NCBI RefSeq assembly: GCF_900111295.1
Contig: NZ_FOGT01000011.1
Span: 62,001 to 126,000 of the forward strand
DNA length: 64,000 bases
DNA from: Salipaludibacillus aurantiacus
Lineage (GTDB): Bacteria > Bacillota > Bacilli > Bacillales > Salisediminibacteriaceae
Reading direction: 5' to 3'
In this document: positions 48,143-60,129 of the stretch, in pieces
Layout of the letters: each line of letters opens with the position of its first letter
How positions within the stretch are numbered: the stretch's first letter is position 1
Position numbers and translations under genes: made by a program
The notes under the pieces: generated by a model
Told to the model about the DNA's origin: nothing
The model's input: the letters and a program-made list of their open reading frames with translations, nothing else
The model's database searches: none

Positions 48143-49519
48143 CTATTTTCCTAAGCAGAACTGAGAGAACAGCTGGTCAATAAGGCTCTCAGAGACACTG
48201 TCCCCAATTACTTCACCAAGCAGTTCCCAAGCTTTAGTAATATCTATTTGCACCATATCCACCGGCATTCCGGCTTCCATTGCTCCTAATGCATCGTCAA
48301 TCGTTTTCTTTGCCTGGTTTAAAAGAGCGATATGGCGGGAGTTAGACACATAGGACATATCCCCTGTTTCCAGGTCGCCTTCAAAAAAGAGCTCTCTTAT
48401 CGCTTCTTCAAGTTCGTCGACCCCTTCGTCTTTTAAAAGAGAGGTAGCTACAACCGGACGATTTCCGGCAAGTTTACGGACTCTGTTCAAATTAATCTTT
48501 TCTTCAAGGTCTGTTTTGTTAACGATCGTAATGACATCATGCCCTTCGGAAAGTTTGAAAAGTTCTTCATCTGCCTCTGTTAACGGCTCGTTATTGTTGA
48601 GCACCAGAAGAACAAGCTCAGCACTGTTTATCACTTTCCGTGACCGCTCTACCCCAAGCCTTTCAACGACATCTTCAGTCTCCCGGATTCCGGCTGTATC
48701 AAGAAGACGGAGTGGAACACCCCTGACATTCACGTACTCTTCAATGACGTCACGGGTTGTACCTGGAATGTCAGTGACAATCGCTTTATTTTCTTGCACA
48801 AGACTGTTTAACAATGAGGATTTCCCAACATTTGGCCTGCCGATAATAACAGTGGACAATCCTTCGCGAAGAATTTTTCCCTGCTGGGCTGTCTGCAGCA
48901 GCCGGTCAATTTCCTTTTTTACAAAAGAACCCTTCTCCTGAAGAATCTCCAGGGTCATTTCTTCAGCATCATATTCAGGATAATCGATATTAACTTCCAC
49001 ATGAGCTACGGTTTCCAGCAGAGCCTGTCTTAATTTTTGAATTCGCTGGGAAAGCTTTCCTTCCACTTGATTCATAGCGACATTCATTGCACGGTCAGTC
49101 TTGGCACGGATCAGATCTATTACACCTTCAGCCTGTGAAAGGTCAATCCTTCCATTAAGGAAAGCGCGTTTAGTAAATTCACCCGGCTCAGCAAGACGGG
49201 CTCCTTCATTCAGCACTAACTGAAGAACCCGGTTAACTGATGTCAAACCGCCGTGACAGTTAATCTCCACCATATTTTCTTTAGTATACGTCCGTGGAGC
49301 TTTTAACACAGAAACCATGACTTCTTCCACAATATCTCCTGTATCCGGATCTTTAATATGGCCATAATTAATAGTATGAGTTTCTGCTTCTGCTAAGGGC
49401 CGCTTTCCTTTGAATAAATTGTCGGCTAATTGAATAGCATCGTCTCCGCTTATCCTGACAATCCCGATTGCTCCTTCTCCCATAGGTGTTGAGATTGCAG
49501 AAATTGTGTCCATTTCCAT
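48143..49519 (-). CDS. mnmE: tRNA uridine-34 GTPase MnmE (TrmE)
   Basis: GTPase of 458 residues. N-terminal folate-binding domain (~1-120), helical domain and inserted G domain with [35 protein letters not shown] and NKTD, ending in the invariant CLGK. Partner of MnmG. GGAGGAGTGGAACG precedes ATG 49519. First of mnmE-mnmG-rsmG; a DnaA-box cluster lies upstream. Confidence 0.98.
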   Translation of the reverse strand: MEMDTISAISTPMGEGAIGIVRISGDDAIQLADNLFKGKRPLAEAETHTINYGHIKDPDTGDIVEEVMVSVLKAPRTYTKENMVEINCHGGLTSVNRVLQLVLNEGARLAEPGEFTKRAFLNGRIDLSQAEGVIDLIRAKTDRAMNVAMNQVEGKLSQRIQKLRQALLETVAHVEVNIDYPEYDAEEMTLEILQEKGSFVKKEIDRLLQTAQQGKILREGLSTVIIGRPNVGKSSLLNSLVQENKAIVTDIPGTTRDVIEEYVNVRGVPLRLLDTAGIRETEDVVERLGVERSRKVINSAELVLLVLNNNEPLTEADEELFKLSEGHDVITIVNKTDLEEKINLNRVRKLAGNRPVVATSLLKDEGVDELEEAIRELFFEGDLETGDMSYVSNSRHIALLNQAKKTIDDALGAMEAGMPVDMVQIDITKAWELLGEVIGDSVSESLIDQLFSQFCLGK

Positions 49520-49693
49520 CGTTCCACTCCTCCTTTCTTTGAGGCTTGTTTACCTCATCAGATTTATATATAAAAACGGAAAAATTTTCCTTAAAAATTC
49601 GGATCAACATTTGCTGATTCCAAATAAATAGAATACCATAAATTTAGTCTGTATTAAAGAGTTTCCCCTCCCAATTTCCCCAGTTATATCCAT

Positions 49694-49775
49694 TTATCCA
49701 CAAATATAACCTTTTGTTGCAGAGTTTTTATTCACATGTGGACAAAACACAAAGTGCCTCTGTTGATTATCCACA
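49694..49775. promoter_or_regulatory. DnaA-box cluster between mnmE and jag
   Basis: Perfect TTATNCACA at 49694-49702, 49728-49736 (TTATTCACA) and 49767-49775, and an 8/9 reverse box at 49737-49745 (TTGTCCACA), within a 400-bp gap with no gene. About 3.5 kb from the oriC boxes. Confidence 0.75.
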
Positions 49776-49920
49776 ATCTTACCGGAAGTTTCAAGTTTCA
49801 GGGGGAAGCGAATGGAAAACTTCCCATTAGTTTTTGAGAAAAACGGCGCAAAAAAAGCAGCTCCGAATTCCGGAACTGCCTGGCTTGATTAGTTATAAAA
49901 AGTTGTTCTCGATGACTGAA

Positions 49921-50538
49921 TCATTTAGGTACGACGACGATTCGCCGGTGAGGTTCTTGACCGTCAGAGAAGGTGCTAACTCCTTTGACGTCTTGTAATG
50001 CCGTATGGATAATCTTACGTTCATGGGCACTCATCGGCTCCAGCCTGACTTCCCGGCCTGTCCGGAGCGCTTTATCACTCAGGCGCTCGGCGAGAGTAAC
50101 CAGCGCCTCTTTTCGCCTTGCTCTGTATCCTTCTGCATCAAGATAAATACGTACATAATTTTCAGATTGACGATTAGCTACAAGGTTAACAAGATATTGG
50201 AGAGAATCGAGAGTTTGTCCACGCTTTCCAATCAGCACCCCAATTTCTGAGCCTGTGATATTAAGAAACATGCCTTCATCCCGCTCTTCTGTCTCCACAC
50301 TGGCTGACACACCCATTTTATCAATCGTATCCCGCAAAAATAATAGTGCTTCTTTTATCGGATCAGGCTTTACTTTCACTTCCACGACAGCCGGTTTTCC
50401 TCCAAGAAGCCCGAACAATGCTTTTTGCGGTTCTTCAATGACGTGATATTCTATCATGTCCATAGTTGCATCCAGCTTTTCAAGGCCTGACTCAACTGCT
50501 TCCTCTATCGTTTTCCCTGATACAGTCACTTTTTTCAC
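49921..50538 (-). CDS. jag: RNA-binding protein Jag / KhpB (SpoIIIJ-associated)
   Basis: A 205-residue protein with Jag-N domain (~1-52; [17 protein letters not shown]), KH domain (~75-145; [19 protein letters not shown]) and R3H domain (~145-205; [21 protein letters not shown]). In firmicutes it binds RNA with KhpA and influences wall synthesis and division. It overlaps yidC by 4 bases. Confidence 0.96.
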   Translation of the reverse strand: MKKVTVSGKTIEEAVESGLEKLDATMDMIEYHVIEEPQKALFGLLGGKPAVVEVKVKPDPIKEALLFLRDTIDKMGVSASVETEERDEGMFLNITGSEIGVLIGKRGQTLDSLQYLVNLVANRQSENYVRIYLDAEGYRARRKEALVTLAERLSDKALRTGREVRLEPMSAHERKIIHTALQDVKGVSTFSDGQEPHRRIVVVPK

Positions 50539-51335
50539 TTGGTCTTCGCTCCTCCTGTTTTGGCCTCTTTATCCTTACCTACGTTAGGTCCAGTAATAAA
50601 GTATGTTTGTATAATCATAAACAAGTTACCAATTACCCAGTATAAAGCTAAAGCGGATGGGAAGAACGCTGCAAACGCGATAATCATGACTGGCATAATG
50701 TACATTAACGCACGCATTTGCGGATTATCCTGCACCATCATCATTTTTTGCTGAATGAACGTTGTTGCCCCGGCTACAAGCGGTAAAATATAATAAGGGT
50801 CAGCACTTCCTAATTCAAACCACAGAAAATTCTGCGGTGCCCCGGTGTAAGTCGGATCAACGTCCGGATTGATCTGAGGCGTCCGGATGATCGCATGATA
50901 AAAAGCAATTAAAATCGGCATTTGAATTAAAATTGGAAAACAGCCTGCCAACGGATTAACTTTATGCTCCTGAAAAAGAGCCATCATTTCCTGCTGCAGT
51001 TTCTGCTGTGTCTGCTGATCTTTCGCACTGTATTTCTCACGAAGTTTAGTCATTTCCGGCTGAAGCGCCTGCATGGCTTTCGTGCTCTTCGTCTGTTTAA
51101 TCATCAGAGGTAAAATCAAAATACGAAGCAGTATGGTTACAATAATAATCGCTAAACCATAACTGTTTCCTAACGCATCTGCAATGTTTGTCATTAACCA
51201 TGACAGCGGATAAACAAAAAAGGAATCCCATATTCCACCATTCTCTGCTTTAATTGGTTCATCAATATTAAAACACCCTGTCATTAATAAAGCTAAACCA
51301 ATAAAAAGCGATACTAAACCTAATTTTCTTGCCAC
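50535..51335 (-). CDS. yidC: membrane protein insertase YidC (SpoIIIJ)
   Basis: Lipoprotein insertase of 266 residues. GTG 51335 is chosen: GGAGG lies 8 bases upstream and it begins a signal sequence VARKLG then a hydrophobic core ending in LMTGC, lipid-modified Cys21. Five core helices follow, with the conserved cytosolic hairpin ([16 protein letters not shown]) and a conserved Arg in [11 protein letters not shown]. It inserts membrane proteins with or without Sec and is needed for sporulation in Bacillus. Operon rpmH-rnpA-yidD-yidC-jag. Confidence 0.96.
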   Translation of the reverse strand: MARKLGLVSLFIGLALLMTGCFNIDEPIKAENGGIWDSFFVYPLSWLMTNIADALGNSYGLAIIIVTILLRILILPLMIKQTKSTKAMQALQPEMTKLREKYSAKDQQTQQKLQQEMMALFQEHKVNPLAGCFPILIQMPILIAFYHAIIRTPQINPDVDPTYTGAPQNFLWFELGSADPYYILPLVAGATTFIQQKMMMVQDNPQMRALMYIMPVMIIAFAAFFPSALALYWVIGNLFMIIQTYFITGPNVGKDKEAKTGGAKTK

Positions 51336-51460
51336 TCTAGGTCCTCCTATCTCTTTCCCTATCAAAATAATCTATTAACACGTCACTAAAAGCACTTATT
51401 TCCATTATATCTTGTTATAAAAAGATATAAACGTGCTCAAATGACCGAAAGAACTGCCTG

Positions 51461-51691
51461 TCAGTCTTTATTCTGTTTTTTTTCAGGCACCGGATCATAA
51501 CCTCCCGGATGAAAAGGCTGACATTTTACAATACGTTTCAACGTAAGCCAGCTGCCTTTAACGAACCCGAACCGTTTTACTGCTTCAATTCCGTAATGCG
51601 AACAGGTAGGATAAAACCTGCACGTCGGCGGTGTAAACCTTGAAATCCATTTCTGGTAAAAGCGGATTAAACCAATAGCGAGCCATTTCAT
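51461..51691 (-). CDS. yidD: membrane protein insertion efficiency factor YidD
   Basis: A 76-residue protein: amphipathic N-terminus then [20 protein letters not shown] with three conserved cysteines, [12 protein letters not shown] and [11 protein letters not shown]. It helps YidC insert proteins. It starts 10 bases after rnpA, the arrangement common to most bacteria although B. subtilis has its copy elsewhere. Confidence 0.95.
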   Translation of the reverse strand: MKWLAIGLIRFYQKWISRFTPPTCRFYPTCSHYGIEAVKRFGFVKGSWLTLKRIVKCQPFHPGGYDPVPEKKQNKD

Positions 51692-51701
51692 AGCGTCAGC
51701 C

Positions 51702-52061
51702 TCACCTGTTTACCCGGGTTGGGGCTCTGAAAAGCTTGGCCACCTTCATCACATGGTACATAGATTTTTTCATCTGATGGTAATCCATGTCTGCTGCCGG
51801 CTTTCTCGCTATTATTACCACATCACGGTTTTGGAGCAGGTCAGGTGCAAGCTCCCTTAAAATTTCTTTCATCAGCCGCTTAATACGGTTACGGTCCACA
51901 GCGTTCCCTAACTTCTTACTAACAGATAAGCCAATGCGGATGGTATCCTGTTGCTCTTTTTTAAGCTGGTATACGACAAATTGACGATTTGCGGCAGAAT
52001 TCCCCCGTTGAAAAACGTACTGAAAATCTTCATTTTTTTTCAAACGGTATTGGCTCTTCAT
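51702..52061 (-). CDS. rnpA: ribonuclease P protein component
   Basis: RNase P basic subunit of 119 residues that aids the catalytic RNA in 5' maturation of tRNAs. Motifs [37 protein letters not shown] (the RNR box) and [11 protein letters not shown] 52061 follows GGGGTG 6 bases upstream; the frame extends upstream to 52118 but lacks a site and is beyond family length. Confidence 0.97.
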   Translation of the reverse strand: MKSQYRLKKNEDFQYVFQRGNSAANRQFVVYQLKKEQQDTIRIGLSVSKKLGNAVDRNRIKRLMKEILRELAPDLLQNRDVVIIARKPAADMDYHQMKKSMYHVMKVAKLFRAPTRVNR

Positions 52062-52304
52062 CCACGGCACCCCATCAGTCATATTTCTTGGACAGATTAC
52101 GTCACTTCCAAAACTCATTCTACATTATAAAGAAGATTTAGGACAATCACTATTCACTTTGTGCCCAAATCTGTCACTTTTAAATACTTTCTATGCTTAC
52201 TTTCGCAAAAAGAAAACCAGATCAGTACTCTCTCTTTTTATGAAAGATTAAGCCTTGACCTGGTTTCTCACATCGGTCTATCCGTCATTTTTCGACTATA
52301 AAGT

Positions 52305-52328
52305 GAAAAAAGACCGCTCTCAGCGGCC
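52305..52328 (-). terminator. attenuator-like terminator between rpmH and rnpA
   Basis: Minus-strand GGCCGC-TGAGA-GCGGTC then TTTTTT, directly after rpmH. A second, longer inverted repeat GAAACCAGGTCA...TGATCTGGTTTTC with TTTTT lies at 52207-52268. Together they may reduce read-through into rnpA. Confidence 0.75.
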
Positions 52329-52331
52329 TCA

Positions 52332-52469
52332 TTACGCAGATAGAACTTTTCTTCCTTTACGGCGACGGTTTGCTAATACTTTACGACCGTTCTTTGTAGC
52401 CATACGCGCACGGAAACCATGATTCTTTTTGCGCTTTCGGTTATTTGGATTAAATGTTGGTTTACCCAT
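52332..52469 (-). CDS. rpmH: 50S ribosomal protein L34
   Basis: Ribosomal protein of 45 residues: [19 protein letters not shown], then [20 protein letters not shown] and RKVLSA. The [10 protein letters not shown] opening with an extra residue is the form found in alkaliphilic and halophilic Bacillaceae rather than the MKRTFQPNN of B. subtilis. CAGGAGGTGGAATAG precedes the ATG. Strong promoter at 52578-52606. Its place next to dnaA marks oriC. Confidence 0.98.
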   Translation of the reverse strand: MGKPTFNPNNRKRKKNHGFRARMATKNGRKVLANRRRKGRKVLSA

Positions 52470-52577
52470 CTATTCCACCTCCTGGGATGATAATTCTTTC
52501 ATTATCCGAATTCACTAATCATATTATTCCGGTAACAGCTGAATTTCGGACTGTAACCGGTATAGACAGTCTTGTAA

Positions 52578-52606
52578 ATTATAAGAAAGACCACTTCTGT
52601 TGTCAA
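52578..52606 (-). promoter_or_regulatory. rpmH promoter (perfect sigma-A consensus)
   Basis: Minus-strand TTGACA (52606-52601), 17-bp spacer, TATAAT (52583-52578). Confidence 0.92.
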
Positions 52607-52929
52607 GCCCCTGCCAACTTAATTATTACGAACCTTTTTTTGTGGGCTCTGTAAAACTTTGTTGATAATTTCCGATTCATGGTTCTCCTGCGGTTCCTTG
52701 TCGAAAAATAATAACCGCTGATCCTTCCGGGCTCCCAGTCTCGTTCACCAGATTAAAATTTCCATCGTTGTTTCTTCCTCTGCATTTTCACTTCCTTTGA
52801 GAACGCCCGAATTCCACGTTCACGAGAAAATGCCTCTGCTTTATTTTAAAACAGGTATCACTTTATTTTGCAAAATCCACGTATTTCAAAAACACAAACC
52901 TTCAGTTAAACATTTTTTTCTTCAGGGTT

Positions 52930-53259
52930 TGTGGACAACTTTCGCCATTAATTTACAACCTTCCACACCCTTCCCCACAGCTTTTACACATGATCTTGTG
53001 CTGTGGACAACTTTTAAACACAACCCCTTGAATGGTGTGGATAACTCACTTCCGCCATTGTCAATCCTTTATATATCTGATATCATAATGTTGTTTTTTC
53101 TAGTGGAAAACCTGTGGTAAAATATAAACTATCCACAACTGTTAACAACTTTGTGGATAGTTATTAGACTGTTATGGGTTAGTTTATCCACATATTTGTG
53201 TATAACGTGTACAGGTTGTTTTTCTTCCTATATAAGTATTTACCCACATATTATACACG
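52930..53259. promoter_or_regulatory. oriC: oriC, left sub-region (DnaA-box clusters upstream of dnaA)
   Basis: Perfect boxes: 53036-53044 (reverse, TTATCCACA), 53184-53192 (TTATCCACA) and 53197-53205 (reverse, TTATACACA). One-mismatch boxes: 52930-52938, 53002-53010, 53129-53137, 53152-53160, 53240-53248 and 53251-53259. Corresponds to incA/incB of B. subtilis; also the region where DnaA represses its own promoter. Confidence 0.93.
53058..53086 (+). promoter_or_regulatory. dnaA promoter
   Basis: -35 TTGTCA (53058-53063), 17-bp spacer, -10 TATCAT (53081-53086). A perfect DnaA box lies 13 bp upstream and others downstream, fitting autorepression. Leader of about 280 nt. Confidence 0.65.
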
Positions 53260-53375
53260 TTAATTTTTATACATGGTTATTCAATAGGGTTATATATTTG
53301 TTGTACAAGCATCGGATTCAGGGGGCGGATCCGTTGTTCTGTTATGGAACAATATATGCAAAGGAGGGTCATAGA

Positions 53376-54734
53376 TTGGAAAATTTAAATGATTTATGGG
53401 AGCAGGCCCTGACGAAAATCGAAGAAAAAGTAAGTAAACCCAGTTATGACACATGGTTTAAATTTACGAAAGCTGATTCGATTGATCAGAGCTCAAATAC
53501 AATTACAGTGATTGCTCCAAATGAATTTGCCCGTGACTGGCTGGAAAACCGGTATTTCGGGATAATTACAGAAACATTGAACGAGTTAACCGGAGCAGAA
53601 CTGGAAGCCCGGTTTATTTTACCTAAAGAAGATAAAAAGGATGAATTAGAGCTCTTTGAAAAGGCTAAACAGCCTGAAAAACCTTCTATGCAAGGTAATG
53701 AAGAGATGCCTAAACATATGCTCAACCCGAAATACACGTTTGATACTTTTGTTATTGGAAGTGGGAACAGGTTTGCTCATGCAGCCTCGCTCGCGGTAGC
53801 AGAAGCCCCGGCGAAAGCATACAATCCTTTATTTATTTACGGGGGAGTAGGACTAGGTAAAACCCACCTTATGCATGCAATCGGCCATTATGTCATTGAT
53901 CATAATCCTGATGCGAAAGTTGTCTATTTATCATCTGAAAAGTTTACGAATGAATTTATTAATTCAATCAGAGATAACAAAGCGGTGAATTTCAGAAATA
54001 AATACAGGAATGTAGACGTGCTTTTAATTGACGATATTCAATTTTTAGCCGGAAAAGAACAAACGCAGGAAGAATTTTTCCACACATTTAATTCCCTGCA
54101 TGAAGAACGGAAACAAATTGTCATTTCCAGTGACCGTCCGCCTAAAGAAATTCCTACTCTTGAGGACCGGCTCCGTTCAAGGTTTGAATGGGGTTTAATA
54201 ACGGATATTACGCCTCCGGATCTGGAGACAAGAATTGCCATTTTACGCAAAAAAGCGAAGGCGGAAAACCTTGATATTCCTAATGAAGTGATGCTTTATA
54301 TCGCCAATCAGATCGATACGAATATCCGTGAACTGGAAGGAGCACTTATCCGGGTTGTCGCTTATTCATCATTGATTAACCAGGATATGAATGCAGATCT
54401 CGCAGCTGTGGCGCTAAAAGATATTATCCCGAATTCCAAGCCTAAAAAAATCACGATTCAGGACGTACAAAAGTCAGTGGCTGCTGCTTTTCAAGTAAAA
54501 GTAGAGGATTTAAAAGCTAAGAAAAGAACGAAGACAGTGGCTTATCCAAGGCAGATAGCGATGTACTTATCAAGGGAATTAACAGACAGCTCTTTGCCTA
54601 AAATCGGGGATGAATTCGGAGGACGAGATCACACGACAGTGATTCACGCACATGAGAAAATCTCACGCCTGTTTACTGCAGACCAGGAATTACAGCAGCA
54701 GATTCAGGAAATTACTGAACAGCTTAAATCATAA
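53376..54734 (+). CDS. dnaA: chromosomal replication initiator protein DnaA
   Basis: Initiator AAA+ ATPase of 452 residues. The start is TTG 53376 ([12 protein letters not shown]), with AAGGAGGG at 53361-53368; an ATG frame from 53151 has no site. Domain I (~1-85), short linker, domain III with Walker [10 protein letters not shown] (Lys162), Walker [13 protein letters not shown] and arginine finger region [10 protein letters not shown], and domain IV (~340-452) with [15 protein letters not shown], which reads the boxes. It opens oriC and also acts as transcription factor. Confidence 0.99.
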   Translation: MENLNDLWEQALTKIEEKVSKPSYDTWFKFTKADSIDQSSNTITVIAPNEFARDWLENRYFGIITETLNELTGAELEARFILPKEDKKDELELFEKAKQPEKPSMQGNEEMPKHMLNPKYTFDTFVIGSGNRFAHAASLAVAEAPAKAYNPLFIYGGVGLGKTHLMHAIGHYVIDHNPDAKVVYLSSEKFTNEFINSIRDNKAVNFRNKYRNVDVLLIDDIQFLAGKEQTQEEFFHTFNSLHEERKQIVISSDRPPKEIPTLEDRLRSRFEWGLITDITPPDLETRIAILRKKAKAENLDIPNEVMLYIANQIDTNIRELEGALIRVVAYSSLINQDMNADLAAVALKDIIPNSKPKKITIQDVQKSVAAAFQVKVEDLKAKKRTKTVAYPRQIAMYLSRELTDSSLPKIGDEFGGRDHTTVIHAHEKISRLFTADQELQQQIQEITEQLKS

Positions 54735-54746
54735 CGATGTGGGTAC

Positions 54747-54840
54747 TGTGAATAACTCCCTGAGTTTTATACACAGGTTGTCCACAGGTGGATAACTTGC
54801 CATTCCTGGACTTTTTTCGAGTTATCCACATAATCACAGG
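54747..54840. promoter_or_regulatory. oriC: oriC, right sub-region (incC-like DnaA boxes)
   Basis: Perfect boxes at 54747-54755 (reverse, TTATTCACA), 54767-54775 (TTATACACA) and 54832-54840 (TTATCCACA); one-mismatch boxes at 54778-54786 and 54787-54795. The last box directly abuts the unwinding element. Confidence 0.95.
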
Positions 54841-54930
54841 TATTACTACGAGTACTTCTAGATTAATTATTAATAAAAAAGAGAAATAGAACTATTAAAA
54901 TAACTATTTTCAGTAACTTAATTATTTTAC
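54841..54930. promoter_or_regulatory. oriC: DNA unwinding element with DnaA-trios
   Basis: After the box at 54832-54840 and a short spacer, the trinucleotide run TAT TAC TAC GAG TAC TTC TAG (54841-54861) fits the DnaA-trio pattern. It leads into an AT-rich tract to 54930. Confidence 0.8.
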
Positions 54931-54949
54931 GGAAGTGAGGAAGGAACCT

Positions 54950-56092
54950 ATGAAATTTACCATTCAGCGCGACAAATTTGTACAAAGCGTTCAGCATGTA
55001 TCAAAAGCTATTTCTTCTCGTACGACGATTCCGATCTTGACAGGAGTAAAAATTGAAGCGTCAGATGAAGGGGTTACACTAACAGGAAGTGATTCTGATA
55101 TTTCCATAGAATCCTTTATTCCCAAGGAAGAAGAGGACAACCAGCTTGTGGATATTGAACAGGAAGGTTCGATTGTACTTCAGGCGCGGTTCTTTGCAGA
55201 TATAGTAAAAAAATTACCTGGAGACACGATTGAAGTGGTAGTCTCAGATCAGTTCGTTACAAGACTGACTTCAGGATCTTCTGTATTTAACTTAAACGGT
55301 CTTGATCCTGAAGAATACCCAAGATTACCTGAAATCGAGGAAGAAAACGTCTTTAAAATGCCAAAAGACTTACTTAAAAGCATTATCAGGCAAACAGCTT
55401 TTGCAGTCTCCACTGTTGAAACACGCCCGATTCTTACAGGCATTCACTGGTCTGTGGAAGAAGGAAATCTGACTTGTACAGCTACGGACAGCCATCGTCT
55501 GGCTATGCGTCACGCCCAGGTAGAGACAAACTCAGGCGAGCTGACTTTTTCAAATGTCGTCATTCCGGGAAAGAGCCTCACTGAGTTAAATAAAATTTTA
55601 GATGACACAGATGACTGGATTGATATCATTGTGACTGACAATCAAATTCTGTTTAAATCGACAAATCTGTTATTTTTCTCAAGACTTTTAGACGGCAATT
55701 ATCCGGCAACAAAGAATATGATCCCTTCGTCCTCCAAAACTAGCGTGACGCTGAATGCCAAACAGCTCCTTGCATCCATTGAGCGTGCATTGCTTCTTTC
55801 ACGTGAGGGGAAAAATAATGTCGTTAATGTTAAAACGATGGAAAATCAGGTATTGGAAATCACTTCTGTCACTCCTGAAGTTGGAAAAGTGACAGAAAGT
55901 GTCGAGACACTCAATTATTCAGGTGAAGAGCTGCGGATTTCCTTTAACGGCAAAAATCTTATTGATGCCCTGAAAGTTATCGAATCAACAGATATTACAA
56001 TTGACTTTACTGGAGCTATGAGCCCGTTTGTTATGAAACCGGCGGACCAGGATCATATGCTCCACTTGTTCTCTCCTGTGAGAACATACTAA
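54950..56092 (+). CDS. dnaN: DNA polymerase III sliding clamp (beta subunit)
   Basis: Ring-forming processivity factor of 380 residues. The three clamp domains are each ~125 residues; MKFTIQRDKFVQSVQHVSKA opens the first, TATDSHRLAMR lies in the second, FVMKPADQDHMLHLFSPVRTY ends the third. ATG 54950 follows AGGAAGGAACCT; a GTG five codons upstream lies within the ribosome site. Own terminator at 56108-56145. Confidence 0.98.
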   Translation: MKFTIQRDKFVQSVQHVSKAISSRTTIPILTGVKIEASDEGVTLTGSDSDISIESFIPKEEEDNQLVDIEQEGSIVLQARFFADIVKKLPGDTIEVVVSDQFVTRLTSGSSVFNLNGLDPEEYPRLPEIEEENVFKMPKDLLKSIIRQTAFAVSTVETRPILTGIHWSVEEGNLTCTATDSHRLAMRHAQVETNSGELTFSNVVIPGKSLTELNKILDDTDDWIDIIVTDNQILFKSTNLLFFSRLLDGNYPATKNMIPSSSKTSVTLNAKQLLASIERALLLSREGKNNVVNVKTMENQVLEITSVTPEVGKVTESVETLNYSGEELRISFNGKNLIDALKVIESTDITIDFTGAMSPFVMKPADQDHMLHLFSPVRTY

Positions 56093-56107
56093 AACAGACC
56101 AATACTG

Positions 56108-56145
56108 CAGGTACTCCAGGGTCAAAGCCGGGGTGCCTGTTTTTT
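56108..56145 (+). terminator. dnaN terminator
   Basis: CAGGTACTCC/GGGGTGCCTG stem (two G-T pairs) with 12-nt loop, then TTTTTT. Confidence 0.85.
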
Positions 56146-56325
56146 CGGTTTTCTTCGCTGGGTCAGCTGCCAGTTACCGGTCGTATACAAATTTTATCTA
56201 CTGGCAGATTAAAACATTTGAGTAATCCACATTGGCGTTTATGCAAAACTTTTAGTACAATATAGAGTGAGACATTTTGTGCGCGTATAATTGTAAAGTT
56301 TCTTACAGAAAGTGAGTGACCCCTT

Positions 56326-56550
56326 GTGGAAGAGACAATTGTGATTTCAGATGAATTTATTACGCTTGGACAAGCTTTGAAGGAAGCAGCGGTAATCGAT
56401 TCCGGAGGCCAGGCAAAGTGGTTTCTGGCGGAAATTCCTGTATGGGTAAACGATGAACAAGAAAATCGCCGAGGCAGAAAACTTTATCCCGGGGATCGGG
56501 TAGAAGTTGAAGAGATGGGCACTATTTTGATAGCCAGCGATGAGGAATAG
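56326..56550 (+). CDS. yaaA: S4-domain RNA-binding protein YaaA
   Basis: Small protein of 74 residues with an S4 fold (ITLGQALKEAAVIDSGGQAK, GDRVEVEEMG) that is always found between dnaN and recF in Bacillus; linked to ribosome assembly. GTG 56326 is the start; the upstream GAAAGTGAGTGA is a moderate ribosome site. Upstream a TATAAT near 56285 may give recF-gyr genes an extra promoter. Confidence 0.93.
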   Translation: MEETIVISDEFITLGQALKEAAVIDSGGQAKWFLAEIPVWVNDEQENRRGRKLYPGDRVEVEEMGTILIASDEE

Positions 56551-56562
56551 AGAGGGATTCGG

Positions 56563-57684
56563 TTGCACATTGATCAACTCACTTTAAAAAATTACAGGAA
56601 CTACCCTGAGCTGACGTTGGCTTTTGAAAACAGAGTTAACGTCATTCTTGGTGAAAACGCACAGGGAAAGACAAACCTTATGGAAGCCGTCTATGTGCTT
56701 GCTATGGCTAAGTCCCACCGGACGCCAAGAGACAAGGAATTAATTCGCTGGGATCAGCAGTTTGCTAAAGTTGAAGGTCACTTAACGAACAGGAACGGAC
56801 CACTTCACATGGAAGTGGTATTTTCTAATAAAGGGAAAAAAGTCAAGTTGAATCATATAGAGAAAAAACGCCTGAGTGACTATATCGGTTCTTGTAATAT
56901 TGTGATGTTCGCGCCGGAAGACTTGACGCTGGTTAAGGGAAGTCCCCAGATCAGACGCCGTTTTCTGGATATGGAAATGGGGCAGATTCATTCAATTTAC
57001 CTTTACCACCTCTCCCAATATCACAAAGTGCTTAAACAGCGGAACCAGTGGTTAAAGGACATCCAGCAGAAAAAAGTAAAAGCAGATCCGGCTATGCTGG
57101 AGGTAATGACCGATCAGCTGCTTCACTCTGCGGCACATGTGATTACAAAACGCTATGCATTTTTGGAAAAACTTCAAACATGGGCTCAGCCGATTCATTA
57201 TGAAATCAGCCGCGGCCGGGAAAATTTAAAAGTAGCCTATAACCCGTCATGCAACGTATCAGACGACATGGATTTGTCCACAATGTTAATAGCTTTAAAA
57301 GAGGAATACGAGAAGGTTCAGGAGCGGGAAATGCAGAGGGGAACAACGTTAATCGGCCCTCACCGGGATGATTTGTCGTTTTTTGTAAATGAGCGGGACA
57401 TCCAGACTTATGGTTCTCAGGGCCAGCAGCGGACAACTGCCTTATCTTTAAAGCTTGCCGAAATCGAGCTGATCAAAGAAAAAACAGGCGAATATCCGAT
57501 CTTGCTGCTTGATGATGTGCTGTCGGAACTTGATGACCATCGTCAGACACATCTGCTTAATACGATCAAAGGTAAAGTGCAGACGTTTGTCACGACCACC
57601 AGTGTAGAGGGCATTGATCATGACATGCTGAAAGAAGCCGATACATTTTATGTGGAAGAAGGCATGATTCAAAAAAAAGGCTGA
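56563..57684 (+). CDS. recF: DNA replication/repair protein RecF
   Basis: SMC-like ATPase of 373 residues. Walker [19 protein letters not shown], signature [19 protein letters not shown] and Walker [14 protein letters not shown]. It loads RecA on gapped DNA. Start TTG 56563 follows AGAGAGGGATTCGG. It is 12 bp after yaaA. Confidence 0.97.
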   Translation: MHIDQLTLKNYRNYPELTLAFENRVNVILGENAQGKTNLMEAVYVLAMAKSHRTPRDKELIRWDQQFAKVEGHLTNRNGPLHMEVVFSNKGKKVKLNHIEKKRLSDYIGSCNIVMFAPEDLTLVKGSPQIRRRFLDMEMGQIHSIYLYHLSQYHKVLKQRNQWLKDIQQKKVKADPAMLEVMTDQLLHSAAHVITKRYAFLEKLQTWAQPIHYEISRGRENLKVAYNPSCNVSDDMDLSTMLIALKEEYEKVQEREMQRGTTLIGPHRDDLSFFVNERDIQTYGSQGQQRTTALSLKLAEIELIKEKTGEYPILLLDDVLSELDDHRQTHLLNTIKGKVQTFVTTTSVEGIDHDMLKEADTFYVEEGMIQKKG

Positions 57685-57693
57685 GGTGATAAA

Positions 57694-57957
57694 ATGTTTA
57701 TTCATTTAGGCGGTGATATGGTTTTAAAAGCTGAGAGTATCGTAGCCATTCTCGACCATAACAGCCAGGATTTGTCGTCTGAAAACCAGGCGATGATGAA
57801 AGACCATAAAAAACGCAAAGCAACGATTAAAGTAACTGATGATACACCGAAATCGATGGTGATTACAGAAGATGAGATTTATTTATCCCCTATCTCTTCC
57901 CACACCTTAAAAAGGCGGGCTGAAACAGCTACAGTAGTCCCGGAGGAAGAATACTGA
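57694..57957 (+). CDS. remB: extracellular matrix regulator RemB (YaaB, DUF370)
   Basis: DUF370 DNA-binding-like protein of 87 residues: MFIHLGGDMVLKAESIVAIL, then SHTLKRRAETA near the end. In B. subtilis it helps activate biofilm matrix genes. 9 bp after recF; GCTGAGGTGATAAA precedes the ATG. Confidence 0.93.
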   Translation: MFIHLGGDMVLKAESIVAILDHNSQDLSSENQAMMKDHKKRKATIKVTDDTPKSMVITEDEIYLSPISSHTLKRRAETATVVPEEEY

Positions 57958-58067
57958 TATCAGGTAAACCACTGACCTCATTGTAAAAACTTAGTGTCAT
58001 TATTTATACCGTCTTAGTATACAGATTCAGATTACTTGGCATATGGTGCCAGGAGAAGTGCAGGTGA

Positions 58068-59984
<1,917 letters not shown>

Positions 59985-60002
59985 CAGTCAGCCATGCTTT
60001 TG

Positions 60003-60029
60003 GGTGCTGCACGATTCCTGTGCAGCACC
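60003..60029 (+). promoter_or_regulatory. hairpin in the gyrB-gyrA gap
   Basis: Perfect 10-bp stem GGTGCTGCAC with 7-nt loop, 18 bp after gyrB, no T run. May stabilise or process the transcript rather than end it. Confidence 0.5.
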
Positions 60030-60129
60030 GGAAGAATGAAATAACCGGACAGAACCTCGGTCTCAAAGAGAGAGAAGTTTCATAAAAAAAGAGGTGCCGG
60101 ACGGACTTAGGTGAACGGAGGTACAAGGA

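Noticed and set aside
53151-53375. 75-codon N-terminal extension of dnaA in the same frame
   Set aside because: It reads through DnaA boxes, has no ribosome site, and the TTG at 53376 has AAGGAGGG and gives the conserved N-terminus.
55795-55812. CTTTCACGTGAGGGG in dnaN as a parS site
   Set aside because: Only about 11 of 16 bases match the consensus.
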